24,615 nucleotides of DNA from an uncultured Actinomycetes bacterium. Lineage in GTDB: Bacteria; Actinomycetota; Actinomycetes; Nanopelagicales; Nanopelagicaceae. The notes under the pieces are model-generated. The model searched no databases and had not been told where the DNA came from. It worked only from the letters and a program-made list of their open reading frames with translations. The DNA is taken from contig CAILBF010000031.1 of the NCBI GenBank assembly GCA_903832395.1, positions 1-24,615 on the forward strand, read 5' to 3'. The position numbers were made by a program, and so were the translations under genes. Shown here in pieces: positions 7,964 through 15,137 of this stretch (position 1 is the first letter of the stretch; every line of letters begins with the position of its first letter).

Positions 7964-8424
7964 ATTGCCTTTAAGCGAACTAGCGACTTCGCAATATTTG
8001 TTGGGTTGTACTTCATAGCCCCTGTGCGAGCGATCCACCAGGTGGAAAAGGCTGGAACCGAATGGGCATCAAAGGTCTCCGTTACTTCGGTCTGGCCGTT
8101 ACCAATCTCCACGAGCTGATAGCTCCATGTCCAGCGCATCAAGTGTCGCCATGTGATTCTTTTACTCTCTTCAAATTCAGTTACTGTATTTTTGATCTTA
8201 TAGCCGATACGAATCTTCATCTTCATAGTAAATGTCGCGCCGAGGTAAAGACGTTCTGGTCCCTCGATGTTTGCTTGAATCGTTCCGGAACCATCAAATA
8301 GCTGATGGGATCGTGGGTTGGCCAAGAGTTCGAATATTGCAGAAGCAGGTGCATTAATTGTGATTCGAGCAGCTGCCATATTGGGAAATTCTGGCGACAG
8401 AATCTCTGCGCGAACTTTAGACAT
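7951..8424 (-). CDS. SRPBCC (START / polyketide cyclase-like) protein
   Basis: A 157-residue soluble protein with the helix-grip fold pattern of the SRPBCC superfamily. The opening strand and helix read ITINAPASAIFELLANP, followed by antiparallel strands (GATFTMKMKIRIGYKIKNTVTEF, RITWRHL, WSYQLVEIGNGQTEVTETFD) and a long C-terminal helix ending in SLVRLKAMCEA. Such proteins bind hydrophobic ligands such as lipids, quinones or polyketides, sometimes as chaperones or cyclases; nothing identifies the ligand here. The start lies 5 nt after the ctaF stop and the end overlaps the EamA gene, so it is very likely co-transcribed with the oxidase genes. The next in-frame ATG (MAAARITINAP) is an alternative start. 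Confidence 0.75.
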   Translation of the reverse strand: MSKVRAEILSPEFPNMAAARITINAPASAIFELLANPRSHQLFDGSGTIQANIEGPERLYLGATFTMKMKIRIGYKIKNTVTEFEESKRITWRHLMRWTWSYQLVEIGNGQTEVTETFDAHSVPAFSTWWIARTGAMKYNPTNIAKSLVRLKAMCEA

Positions 8425-8429
8425 TAGTC

Positions 8430-8828
8430 TCAGGCGTTGGATAGAGGCTTTTCATACTCGGTAACCATTCCGATAACAGAGATTATTAAAGCGCCAAAGC
8501 CAATCAATGTAAGCCACCAGCCGATTGCAAGACCTAGCCCCATTGCGCACGCACTCAAAGCAACTGGCAAAGGCCACCATGAGTGTGGACTATAGAAACC
8601 AAGCTCACCTGCGCCATCGGCAATCTCAGCGGTGAAACTATCTTCAGGAAGAACTGTCCCGATACGCTTTTGAGTAAACCATAAATAGAAAGCGACCATT
8701 CCAGCTAAACATGAAGCAAGAAGCATTCCGCCAATACCGACAGGTTCACCACCGACATTCCAATAAATGACCGACATAATTACATAGAAGACACATAGCC
8801 CGCCGAAGAGTTGCCAATTAACCTTCAT
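8430..8828 (-). CDS. ctaF: Cytochrome c oxidase subunit IV, actinobacterial type
   Basis: Small membrane subunit of the aa3 oxidase found in actinobacteria. It has 132 residues and four hydrophobic helices in two pairs (about 6-24, 31-51, 82-104 and 105-122). Between the pairs lies a polar loop ending in the family hallmark GELGFYSPHSWWPL. Its role is structural within the bc1-aa3 supercomplex. The start is 5 nt after the ctaD stop, and a GAGGAG inside the last codons of ctaD can act as its ribosome binding site. The SRPBCC gene follows 5 nt later. Confidence 0.93.
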   Translation of the reverse strand: MKVNWQLFGGLCVFYVIMSVIYWNVGGEPVGIGGMLLASCLAGMVAFYLWFTQKRIGTVLPEDSFTAEIADGAGELGFYSPHSWWPLPVALSACAMGLGLAIGWWLTLIGFGALIISVIGMVTEYEKPLSNA

Positions 8829-8833
8829 AGTAG

Positions 8834-10486
8834 TTAGTGCTCCTCGGTCTTAATGTGCGGATGATGTAAATCAAATGCTGGTCGCTCACTTGAGATGCGT
8901 GGCATCGTTAAGAAGTTGTGACGTGGAGGTGGGCACGATGTTGCCCACTCAAGGGATGCGCCATAACCCCAAGGATCATCGACACCAACTAGTGGGGATT
9001 TACGAGTAATCCACACGTTGATTGCAAATGGAATCATGGATAGCGCCAATAGGAACGAGCCAACCGTTGACACTGTATTCATAAAGGTGAAGCCATCGGT
9101 TGCTAAGTAATCGGCATAACGGCGAGGGAATCCCTTAATACCGAGCCAGTGTTGGATTAAGAAAGTTAAGTGGAAGCCAATGAAGAGCGTCCAGAAGTGA
9201 ATCTTACCTAAACGCTCATTTAGCATACGGCCAGTCATCTTTGGCCACCAGAAATAGAAACCACCGAACATTGCAAAGACCACAGTTCCAAAGAGAACAT
9301 AGTGGAAGTGAGCAACGACGAAGTAGCTAGCCGATACAGCAAAATCAAGTGGTGGTGAGGCCAAAATAATTCCAGTTAAGCCACCAAAGAGGAAAGTAAC
9401 AAGGAAACCCATAACCCAGAGCATTGGAGTTTCAAAAGTAACATGGCCGCGCCACATGGTGCCGATCCAGTTAAAGAACTTAACGCCAGTTGGAACACCA
9501 ATAAGGAAAGTCATGAACGAGAAGAATGGAAGTAGTACTTGGCCAGTAGCAAACATATGGTGAGCCCACACTGAAACAGAGAGCGCCGAAATGGCAATCG
9601 TTGCCGCAATTAAGCCCTTATAACCAAAGATTGGTTTACGACTAAAGACTGGCAAAATCTCTGTAGCGATTCCAAAAAATGGCAGCGCCAAAATATAAAC
9701 TTCGGGGTGGCCAAAGAACCAGAACAAGTGCTGGAAGAGCATTGCACCACCGTTTGCCGGATCAAATAAATGCGTTCCATATATTCGGTCTGACTCTAAC
9801 CCTAGTAAAGCTGCAGCTAGAGGTGGGAAAGCGAGCAAAACTAATATCGAAGTTAGAAGAACGTTCCACGAGAAAATCGACATACGGAACATAGTCATTC
9901 CAGGTGCGCGCATCGTGAAAATAGTTGTAATGAAGTTAACGCCACCAAGAATTGTTCCAACACCACTGATAGCTAAACCGATCAGCCATAAATCGGCGCC
10001 GATGCCTGGTGAATACGTTGCGTTAGAAAGTGGAACATAAACGGTCCACCCAAAAGATGCCGCTCCCCCAGGTGAAAGGAAACCTGCAAAAGCCATCGAT
10101 CCACCAAATAAATAAAGCCAGTAGGAAAGCATATTAAGTCGTGGGAAGGCAACGTCGGCTGCGCCAATTTGCAGTGGCATGATCACGTTAGCAAAACCAA
10201 CGAACAGAGGTGTTGCAAACATCAAAAGCATGATTGTTCCGTGCATAGTAAAGATTTGGTTGTACTGCTCATAACTCAAGAACTGCATTCCTGGGCGTGC
10301 TAATTCGGTACGAAGGAGCAGCGCTAAAATTCCTGCGATAAGAAACCATCCAAAGGATGTAATCAAATACAGGTAGCCAATAGTCTTATGGTCGGTTGAG
10401 GTTATCCACTTAACAAAATTCTTACCCTTTTTCGCTGGCAGTGGTGCTAGCGCCGTACTCGTTGATTTTTGTGCAAAAGTTGTCAT
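8834..10486 (-). CDS. ctaD: Cytochrome c oxidase subunit I
   Basis: Catalytic subunit of the aa3-type cytochrome c oxidase, which reduces oxygen to water and pumps protons. It has 550 residues and twelve predicted helices. Heme a ligands are His82 (FTMHGT) and His395; the heme a3 ligand is His393 (VAHFHYVLFG); CuB ligands are His260, with cross-link Tyr264 (FGHPEVY), and His309-His310 (WAHHMF). Proton-channel residues of the A family are present: Asp111 of the D channel, Glu262 in GHPEVY and Lys335 of the K channel (VPTGVK). It is therefore a complete, proton-pumping type A oxidase by motif. The ATG overlaps the ctaC stop as ATGA, and a GGGGAG lies 8 nt upstream as ribosome binding site. Confidence 0.97.
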   Translation of the reverse strand: MTTFAQKSTSTALAPLPAKKGKNFVKWITSTDHKTIGYLYLITSFGWFLIAGILALLLRTELARPGMQFLSYEQYNQIFTMHGTIMLLMFATPLFVGFANVIMPLQIGAADVAFPRLNMLSYWLYLFGGSMAFAGFLSPGGAASFGWTVYVPLSNATYSPGIGADLWLIGLAISGVGTILGGVNFITTIFTMRAPGMTMFRMSIFSWNVLLTSILVLLAFPPLAAALLGLESDRIYGTHLFDPANGGAMLFQHLFWFFGHPEVYILALPFFGIATEILPVFSRKPIFGYKGLIAATIAISALSVSVWAHHMFATGQVLLPFFSFMTFLIGVPTGVKFFNWIGTMWRGHVTFETPMLWVMGFLVTFLFGGLTGIILASPPLDFAVSASYFVVAHFHYVLFGTVVFAMFGGFYFWWPKMTGRMLNERLGKIHFWTLFIGFHLTFLIQHWLGIKGFPRRYADYLATDGFTFMNTVSTVGSFLLALSMIPFAINVWITRKSPLVGVDDPWGYGASLEWATSCPPPRHNFLTMPRISSERPAFDLHHPHIKTEEH

Positions 10487-11232
10487 CCTTGGCTCCCCTT
10501 TAACGTTTCAAGATAAGCCTTGTAATCAGCTGGTGATACGACTTTTACTTTAAACACCATCTGCGAGTGCGCACGTCCGCACAAGATGTTGCAACGACCT
10601 GGATATTCGCCGATTTTATTTGCCGTGAACTCAAGGTGATTAGTTACACCTGGAAGATTCTGAATTTGAATCATGAATGCTGGAATCCAAAAACCGTGGA
10701 TTACATCGTGAGATGTCAGGATGTATCGAACGCGCTCACCTTGTGGAATTACCAAAGTAGGTGGCTGTGATGGTGTGCCAGTTACAACGGCTTGTGGCCC
10801 CGCTTCAGGATATGCAAACTGCCACGACCATTGCATTCCAACAACGTCGATTTCATGCATAGCAACGGTAGTTTTTTGAGTTATGACACTCTCTTTTTTA
10901 GCGGTGTAGAAAAACATAACTGCAACAATCAAGAAGGGAATAATTGTGTAAACAATTTCAATTGGAACATGATACTGAGTTTGCTTTGGAAACTCTGGTC
11001 CCCCAACTTTTGGTCGATGAAAAACCGCTGGCCATAAGAGAAGGATGAGAGTGATTACGCCAATAACACCTGCGGCGATCCAAGCCCCTTGCCATAGCGA
11101 GAGAGATTGATCGTTAACGCTGGAGACTCCCTGCGGAAAGCCAAGCTCAGAGACTTTCGAGCAACCCGTTAAAAATAGGGCTGGGATAAATAGGGCCAGG
11201 GCACGTAGACCCTTAGTTTTCGCTGGCGACAT
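10483..11232 (-). CDS. ctaC: Cytochrome c oxidase subunit II (CuA subunit), lipoprotein
   Basis: Subunit II of the aa3 oxidase; its outward cupredoxin domain carries the dinuclear CuA site that receives electrons from QcrC. It has 249 residues: a lipoprotein signal with lipobox LTGC (Cys24), two membrane helices (about 48-70 and 91-110), a WSWQFAYPE aromatic segment near 135 and the CuA ligands His179, Cys214, Cys218, His222 and Met225. The residue between the cysteines that is normally Glu (CxELC) is Ile216 here (CNILC). The backbone carbonyl can still bind copper, but the side chain that helps bind Mg is missing. It is first in ctaC-ctaD-ctaF-SRPBCC-EamA. A TATCCT -10 box lies 7 nt before the ATG. 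Confidence 0.96.
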   Translation of the reverse strand: MSPAKTKGLRALALFIPALFLTGCSKVSELGFPQGVSSVNDQSLSLWQGAWIAAGVIGVITLILLLWPAVFHRPKVGGPEFPKQTQYHVPIEIVYTIIPFLIVAVMFFYTAKKESVITQKTTVAMHEIDVVGMQWSWQFAYPEAGPQAVVTGTPSQPPTLVIPQGERVRYILTSHDVIHGFWIPAFMIQIQNLPGVTNHLEFTANKIGEYPGRCNILCGRAHSQMVFKVKVVSPADYKAYLETLKGSQG

Positions 11233-11239
11233 GGGGTAA

Positions 11240-11245
11240 AGGATA
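11240..11245 (-). promoter_or_regulatory. -10 box for the ctaC operon (leaderless type)
   Basis: The minus strand reads TATCCT, 7 nt before the ctaC ATG at 11232. It fits TANNNT and predicts a leaderless or nearly leaderless message. Confidence 0.45.
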
Positions 11246-11271
11246 TAGGGCGAGGAGCGTTATTCCTGTAT

Positions 11272-11296
11272 TAAAAAGCGGCCCCGACTGTGGCCG
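11272..11296 (-). terminator. Rho-independent terminator after the PfkB kinase gene
   Basis: Read on the minus strand, CGGCC and GGCCG form a 5-bp GC-only stem around an 8-nt loop, followed by C and then TTTTT. It lies about 10 nt downstream of the kinase stop codon and upstream of the ctaC promoter, so it should separate the two units. It is the only classical hairpin plus T-run terminator I recognise in the window. Confidence 0.65.
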
Positions 11297-11306
11297 TCAT
11301 CTCACG

Positions 11307-12284
11307 CTAAGCCTTGATGTGAGCTGCAATCTCTGCGGCAGCTTCGTCTCCATATGCCAGAGCAAATCGAGAAACGAACTCAGCGCCAGTAAATCGATAC
11401 TCCTGGGTTCCCATTGTCTCGATGACATATGTTGCAATCATGGCCCCTAGTTGGGCGCATCGCTCGTGGCTCAGACCCCATGCAAGACCGGCGATAAAGC
11501 CAGATCTAAAGGAGTCGCCAACGCCTGTTGGATCGGTCTTGGATTTCTCGGCTGGACATCCAACTTGAACGAACTCCCCGCTGGCAGTTTCTACTTTTGC
11601 GCCGTGAGAGCCAAGCGTGATCACTCGGTGTTTGACCCGCTCTAAAATCTGCGCGTCGGTCCAGCCCGTTTTTTGCATAGCTAGGGCAAGCTCATACTCA
11701 TTCATAAATAGGTAGGTCGCGCCGTCGATGAGGAGTTTGATCTCTTCCCCACTCATGCGGGCCATCTGTTGCGATGGATCTGCGGCAAAGGCAATCCCCA
11801 TTTGGCGACAGACTTCAGAGTGGCGCAACATCGCTTCAGGATCATCGGGAGAGATAACGACCATATCGAATCGACCAGACTTATCCATAATTGGACCTAG
11901 CTCAATATTTCTAGCCTCACTCATGGCACCTGGGAAAAACGATGCAATTTGATTTAAATCATCATCAGTTGTGACCATGAAGTGAGCGGTATAAAGAGTC
12001 TCTGAAACGAGTGCATGCGATGTATCTACACCGTGGCGAGTAAGCCAGGCTTCATAATCTGGCCAATCTTTTCCAACGGCAGCAATCAAAACTGGATTAA
12101 GGCCAAGGACTCCCATGCCGAAAGCAATGTTTGCAGCACAACCACCGCGTCGAACATCCAAACTATCGACAAGAAAAGATAGCGAAACTTTTTCTAATGA
12201 GCCCGCGACTAATGAGTCAGTAAATTTTCCGTTGAAGGTCATTAAATGATCAAGACCAACCGAGCCCGCTACGCCTATTTTCAT
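11307..12284 (-). CDS. adoK: PfkB-family sugar/nucleoside kinase, adenosine kinase-like
   Basis: A 325-residue cytoplasmic kinase of the ribokinase/PfkB superfamily. The GG-containing N-terminal signature is RRGGCAANIAFGMGVLGL (45-62) and the C-terminal ATP/anion-hole signature is DPTGVGDSF with catalytic Asp257. Members phosphorylate a sugar or nucleoside hydroxyl. The gene sits between ctaC and an IscA-like gene, which is where the Mycobacterium tuberculosis adenosine kinase gene (Rv2202c) lies. An adenosine kinase role, salvaging adenosine to AMP, is therefore likely but rests on position and overall resemblance. A ribokinase or other carbohydrate kinase role remains possible. A TAAGAT box 6 nt before the ATG suggests a leaderless message, and a terminator follows the gene. 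Confidence 0.8.
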   Translation of the reverse strand: MKIGVAGSVGLDHLMTFNGKFTDSLVAGSLEKVSLSFLVDSLDVRRGGCAANIAFGMGVLGLNPVLIAAVGKDWPDYEAWLTRHGVDTSHALVSETLYTAHFMVTTDDDLNQIASFFPGAMSEARNIELGPIMDKSGRFDMVVISPDDPEAMLRHSEVCRQMGIAFAADPSQQMARMSGEEIKLLIDGATYLFMNEYELALAMQKTGWTDAQILERVKHRVITLGSHGAKVETASGEFVQVGCPAEKSKTDPTGVGDSFRSGFIAGLAWGLSHERCAQLGAMIATYVIETMGTQEYRFTGAEFVSRFALAYGDEAAAEIAAHIKA

Positions 12285-12290
12285 GTAGCG

Positions 12291-12296
12291 ATCTTA
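12291..12296 (-). promoter_or_regulatory. -10 box for the PfkB kinase gene (leaderless type)
   Basis: The minus strand reads TAAGAT, 6 nt before the ATG at 12284. It lies in the 31-nt gap after the IscA-like gene, so the kinase probably has its own promoter. Confidence 0.55.
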
Positions 12297-12315
12297 GAGT
12301 GAAGAAGGGTAAATG

Positions 12316-12672
12316 TTAGTTAAATGAATCGCCACAGGCACATGATCCGCCTGCGTTGGGATTATCAATTGTGAACCCTTGCTTTTCAATTGTGTCTACG
12401 AAGTCGATTGATGCACCCATCAAATATGGATCACTCATCTTGTCGATGATAACTTTTACGCCGCCGAACTCGTGGACAACATCTCCATCTTGGTTGCGGT
12501 CATCGAAATAGAGTTGGTAGCGAAGTCCAGAACAGCCTCCAGGCTGGACGGCAACGCGAAGCATTAAGTCATCGCGACCCTCTTGAGCCAACAGAGCAGC
12601 TACTTTTACGGCTGCAACATCGGTTAGCTTGATGGACGTAGTTAATGAAACTGCTTGTGCCTCTGTAGTCAT
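12316..12672 (-). CDS. erpA: A-type iron-sulfur carrier protein (IscA/ErpA/HesB family)
   Basis: A 118-residue A-type carrier that passes Fe-S clusters to target enzymes in the cytoplasm. The three conserved cysteines are present: Cys47 in QPGGCSGLRY and Cys111 and Cys113 in the C-terminal CACGDSF. Length is typical. Likely clients in this neighbourhood are the Rieske protein and other Fe-S enzymes, but that is inference. The ATG at 12672 has a good Shine-Dalgarno, GAGGAG with an 8-nt gap, unlike most unit-leading genes here. Orthologues lie in the same place in Mycobacterium (Rv2204c) and Streptomyces. Whether it corresponds to ErpA or IscA cannot be decided from sequence alone. Confidence 0.9.
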   Translation of the reverse strand: MTTEAQAVSLTTSIKLTDVAAVKVAALLAQEGRDDLMLRVAVQPGGCSGLRYQLYFDDRNQDGDVVHEFGGVKVIIDKMSDPYLMGASIDFVDTIEKQGFTIDNPNAGGSCACGDSFN

Positions 12673-12680
12673 TTAGCGCT

Positions 12681-12686
12681 CTCCTC
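12681..12686 (-). promoter_or_regulatory. Shine-Dalgarno of the IscA-like gene
   Basis: The minus strand reads GAGGAG, 8 nt before the ATG at 12672. A TAGGAT hexamer (12702-12707, minus) could be the -10 of a message with a leader of about 20 nt. The gene therefore appears to be leadered, in contrast to its neighbours. Confidence 0.6.
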
Positions 12687-12752
12687 GTACTAGATGTCCT
12701 AATCCTACCCGCACTCCCCGCCTCGGGCCACCGCAACGGGCTCCAAAACTTA

Positions 12753-12758
12753 TATAGT
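12753..12758 (+). promoter_or_regulatory. -10 box for the DUF3043 gene (leaderless type)
   Basis: TATAGT, 7 nt before the ATG at 12766; the closest match to TATAAT in the window. No clear -35 was seen in the GC-rich sequence upstream. Confidence 0.65.
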
Positions 12759-12765
12759 TAGCGCC

Positions 12766-13293
12766 ATGACCACAGAATCTGAAGGTAAAGGCCGTCCAAC
12801 TCCTAAGCGCAAAGACTCAGAGGCAAAACGTATTACCTCCTCCCTCGCCCCAGTCGTGACAAAGGACCAAAAGCGCGCAGCTAAATTAGCCGGTCGCCAA
12901 GACCGCATGGCATCTCGCACTGCGTATCTACGTGGAGATGAAAACGCGCTACCCGCCCGCGATAGAGGACCTGCCCGCCGATTTGTTCGTAACTATGTAG
13001 ATTCACGTCGCTCGGTTGGCGAATATTTTCTTCCAATTATTTTTCTAGTTTTAGTCTTAACTTTGATCCCAGTTAAATCCATCCAATTAACGGCAATTGC
13101 GCTTATGTACGCAGTATTGCTTATTGCAGTTGTTGATGGAATTTTCTTGAGTCGCAAAATCCGCAAATTAGTTGCAGATAAGTTTCCGGGAACAGCAACT
13201 AAGGGCTTAGGAATGTATGCCTGGCTGCGTTCTACCCAGATGCGTCGCTTGCGCGCACCGCACCCTCAAACCAAAGTTGGCGACAAAAACTAA
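12766..13293 (+). CDS. DUF3043 membrane protein
   Basis: A 175-residue protein of the actinobacterial family DUF3043, of unknown function. The N-terminal third is basic and polar (KGRPTPKRKDSEAKR), followed by the family hallmark RGDENALPARDRGPARRFVR and YVDSRRSVGEYFLP. Two hydrophobic helices (about 87-103 and 107-128) form a hairpin, and the C-terminus is again basic. It is probably an inner-membrane protein with both tails in the cytoplasm. It is divergent from the IscA-like gene, as in Mycobacterium and Streptomyces, which hints at an old shared context but gives no function. Its TAA stop abuts the convergent aldo/keto reductase stop with no base between. Confidence 0.85.
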   Translation: MTTESEGKGRPTPKRKDSEAKRITSSLAPVVTKDQKRAAKLAGRQDRMASRTAYLRGDENALPARDRGPARRFVRNYVDSRRSVGEYFLPIIFLVLVLTLIPVKSIQLTAIALMYAVLLIAVVDGIFLSRKIRKLVADKFPGTATKGLGMYAWLRSTQMRRLRAPHPQTKVGDKN

Positions 13294-14295
13294 CTAAGCG
13301 CGAGGGTTCGGCGAGATATTTTTAGCTGGATCTTTTTCAGGTAGTTTTCCAAGGGTTTTATCAATTGCTGCCATCGTTGAAGCATCTAACTTCACTCCAG
13401 CGGCTTTAACGTTTTCCTTAACCTGAGATGGCTTTGTTGCACCCATAATGGCCGACGAGACATTTGGATTCTGCAGAACCCAAGCGATAGCAAGCTGCGA
13501 CATCGATAGGCCAACTTCTTGTGCGATTGGTTTTAAACCTTGCACTGCAGTGAGGACCTCTTCGCGCAGCCATCCAGAAATCATTCCGCCGCCGCCATTT
13601 TTATCGGTTGCACGCGAACCTGCTGGAGCTTTCTTGCCCGGAAGATACTTTCCGGTCAGAACACCTTGGGCCATTGGAGACCAAACAATCTGTCCTATTC
13701 CCTCTTTTGTTGAAAGCGGAACAACTTCCGCTTCGATAACGCGCCAAAGCGCTGAGTACTGAGGTTGGCTAGAAACGAAGCGGTTATACCCGCGGGCATC
13801 TTGAATTTTAAGCGCCGCTGAAATCTGAGGCGCAGTCCATTCGGAGAAGCCGATGTAGTGAACTTTTCCAGCTCGAATCAAATCATCAAATGCGCCGAGT
13901 GACTCCTCTAATGGCGTCTCAAAATCAAAGCGGTGCATCTGATACAAATCGATGTGATCGGTTTGTAGGCGCTTGAGGGATGCGTTGCATGATTCAATAA
14001 TATGCTTGCGTGATAAGCCACGATCGTTTTTGCCAGTACCAGTTGGCCAATACACCTTAGTAAAAAGTTCATAGGATTCGCGGCGAACACCTTTAAGCGC
14101 TTTACCTAAAACAACTTCGGCGCGAGTACCCGCGTACACATCGGCAGTATCAAATGTGGTAATTCCTTCGTTGAGGGCGGCCTTCACGCATTTGATCGCC
14201 GCTTCGGCTTCAACTTGCGAGCCGTGAGTAATCCAGTTGCCATATGAGATTTCAGAGACATACATGCCGGTACTGCCAAGACGACGATATTCCAT
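13294..14295 (-). CDS. Aldo/keto reductase (Kv-beta / YghZ-like group)
   Basis: A 333-residue NADPH-dependent oxidoreductase with the TIM-barrel pattern of the aldo/keto reductase superfamily. The catalytic tetrad is recognisable as Asp49 and Tyr54 (FDTADVY), Lys80 (LFTKVYW) and His121 (YQMHRFD). The phrases RRLGSTGMYVSEISYG, DHIDLYQMHRFD, GKVHYIGFSEW and VIWSPMAQGVLTGKYLPG-like segments are typical of the group near potassium-channel beta subunits and E. coli YghZ. The physiological substrate is unknown; small aldehydes such as methylglyoxal are common for relatives. A TAGAGT box lies 6 nt before the ATG. The next plus-strand feature is the cobalamin riboswitch, transcribed away from this gene. 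Confidence 0.9.
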   Translation of the reverse strand: MEYRRLGSTGMYVSEISYGNWITHGSQVEAEAAIKCVKAALNEGITTFDTADVYAGTRAEVVLGKALKGVRRESYELFTKVYWPTGTGKNDRGLSRKHIIESCNASLKRLQTDHIDLYQMHRFDFETPLEESLGAFDDLIRAGKVHYIGFSEWTAPQISAALKIQDARGYNRFVSSQPQYSALWRVIEAEVVPLSTKEGIGQIVWSPMAQGVLTGKYLPGKKAPAGSRATDKNGGGGMISGWLREEVLTAVQGLKPIAQEVGLSMSQLAIAWVLQNPNVSSAIMGATKPSQVKENVKAAGVKLDASTMAAIDKTLGKLPEKDPAKNISPNPRA

Positions 14296-14301
14296 GTCAA
14301 A

Positions 14302-14307
14302 ACTCTA
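14302..14307 (-). promoter_or_regulatory. -10 box for the aldo/keto reductase gene (leaderless type)
   Basis: The minus strand reads TAGAGT, 6 nt before the ATG at 14295, in the same arrangement as at several other genes here. Confidence 0.55.
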
Positions 14308-14365
14308 AGACCTGCGCGCTTAGTTGCCAACTCGAGATCAATGTGGTTTGGTACGCCTACAACTT

Positions 14366-14462
14366 AATAGGTTCGGCATTAGGGGAAGTTCGGTGCAATT
14401 CCGACGCTGACCCGCAACCGTAAAGGGCTCTTTTTAAAGACCCTAAGTCGGATTACCTAATA
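14366..14462 (+). promoter_or_regulatory. Cobalamin riboswitch aptamer
   Basis: The conserved B12-element core is present in order: TAGGT (14368-14372), AGGGGAAG, CGGTGCAATTCCG, GCTGACCCGCAACCGTA containing the B12 box (14412-14420), a variable AGGG/CCCT hairpin (14424-14444), then AGTCGGATTACCTA. TAGGT pairs with ACCTA (14455-14459) to close the core. It sits 131 nt before the first ATG of the secreted protein and transporter operon, so the operon should be lowered when cobalamin is plentiful. The exact ends and the subclass are uncertain. Confidence 0.92.
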
Positions 14463-14482
14463 GCCAAATCAGTACGAGACAA

Positions 14483-14507
14483 ACACCCGCCGAGGTTTGC
14501 GGGGTGT
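14483..14507 (+). promoter_or_regulatory. Hairpin after the riboswitch, possible expression platform
   Basis: ACACCCGC (14483-14490) pairs with GCGGGGTGT (14499-14507) with one bulged G and an 8-nt loop. It is not followed by a run of T, so it is not a classical terminator; it could be a U-less attenuator or part of the loop-loop contact of the riboswitch. The rest of the leader (14508-14592) holds a small AAGTG/CACTT hairpin. The GAGAGG ribosome site (14577-14582) could pair weakly with CTCT at 14564-14567. Confidence 0.45.
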
Positions 14508-14592
14508 GGTCCTAGATATAAGTGGTTTTCTTACACTTCGTATTCGGTGCTACCCCTGTGGGACTCTTTCATATTCGAGAGGCTTCACTGTA

Positions 14593-15126
14593 ATGAAATT
14601 GAAAGTTCTTTTAATATCCCTGATGATTCTGACTACCTCCGCGGTTCTCATTCCATCATCTGATGCTGCGACTAAAGGTTGGCGCTACTGGGGCTACTTC
14701 CAGACCGCCCCGGGGAAAAGCACATGGACCGCAGCAATGACTGGACCAACTGTAGATATCGCCGATGGGGCCGTGGAAGGTTGGTCATTTGTTTTTAGTA
14801 GCGATGATGTTCCATCGCAAGCTCCAAAGACAAAACCTAATTTCAAGGCTATTTGCGGCAGTACCAAAGCAGATTCCGACACAAAACGTATCGGTCTTGT
14901 TATCGAATTTGGTTCACCAATCTGGGCACCTAAAGGCGAGAAGGTTGCAAAGACAATTGTTCAGTGCCTCCGTACTGCCAAAACATCACAAGGAATTGAT
15001 GTCCTTGGACAGGTTGTAAAGATACGTGCTGCAGCTTCCGGACTCATCTGCGGACTCAATGGTTTTCCGGCCAAAGAGTGTGGCGTTGAAATTCCAACTC
15101 CTGCAGCGCTATCGGCTAAGAAATAA
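14593..15126 (+). CDS. Secreted four-cysteine protein of unknown function, first gene of B12-riboswitch ECF operon
   Basis: I cannot assign a molecular function. It has 177 residues from ATG 14593, with GAGAGG 10 nt upstream. A signal peptide (basic MKLK, hydrophobic 5-20, likely cleavage near SSDAA at 22-26) indicates export; there is no lipobox and no C-terminal helix, so it should be released or loosely held. The mature part is rich in aromatics at its start (Trp30, Tyr32, Trp33, Tyr35, Phe36, Trp45, Trp64) and has four cysteines (88, 125, 153, 163), enough for two disulfides. I recall a similar Trp/Tyr-rich secreted protein beside ECF genes in Streptomyces. Its position under the cobalamin riboswitch, 11 nt before ecfT, suggests help in corrinoid capture. 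That is inference. Confidence 0.85.
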   Translation: MKLKVLLISLMILTTSAVLIPSSDAATKGWRYWGYFQTAPGKSTWTAAMTGPTVDIADGAVEGWSFVFSSDDVPSQAPKTKPNFKAICGSTKADSDTKRIGLVIEFGSPIWAPKGEKVAKTIVQCLRTAKTSQGIDVLGQVVKIRAAASGLICGLNGFPAKECGVEIPTPAALSAKK

Positions 15127-15137
15127 TCTGACTTAGT

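Noticed and set aside
11272..11296. The hairpin as a terminator for the plus strand or as an operator of ctaC
   Set aside because: The T-run is on the minus strand just after the kinase gene, so terminator of that gene is the simpler reading.
14497..14592. TTG start giving a 209-residue version of the secreted protein
   Set aside because: It would begin within the riboswitch hairpin and bury the clear signal peptide behind 32 residues; ATG 14593 has GAGAGG upstream.
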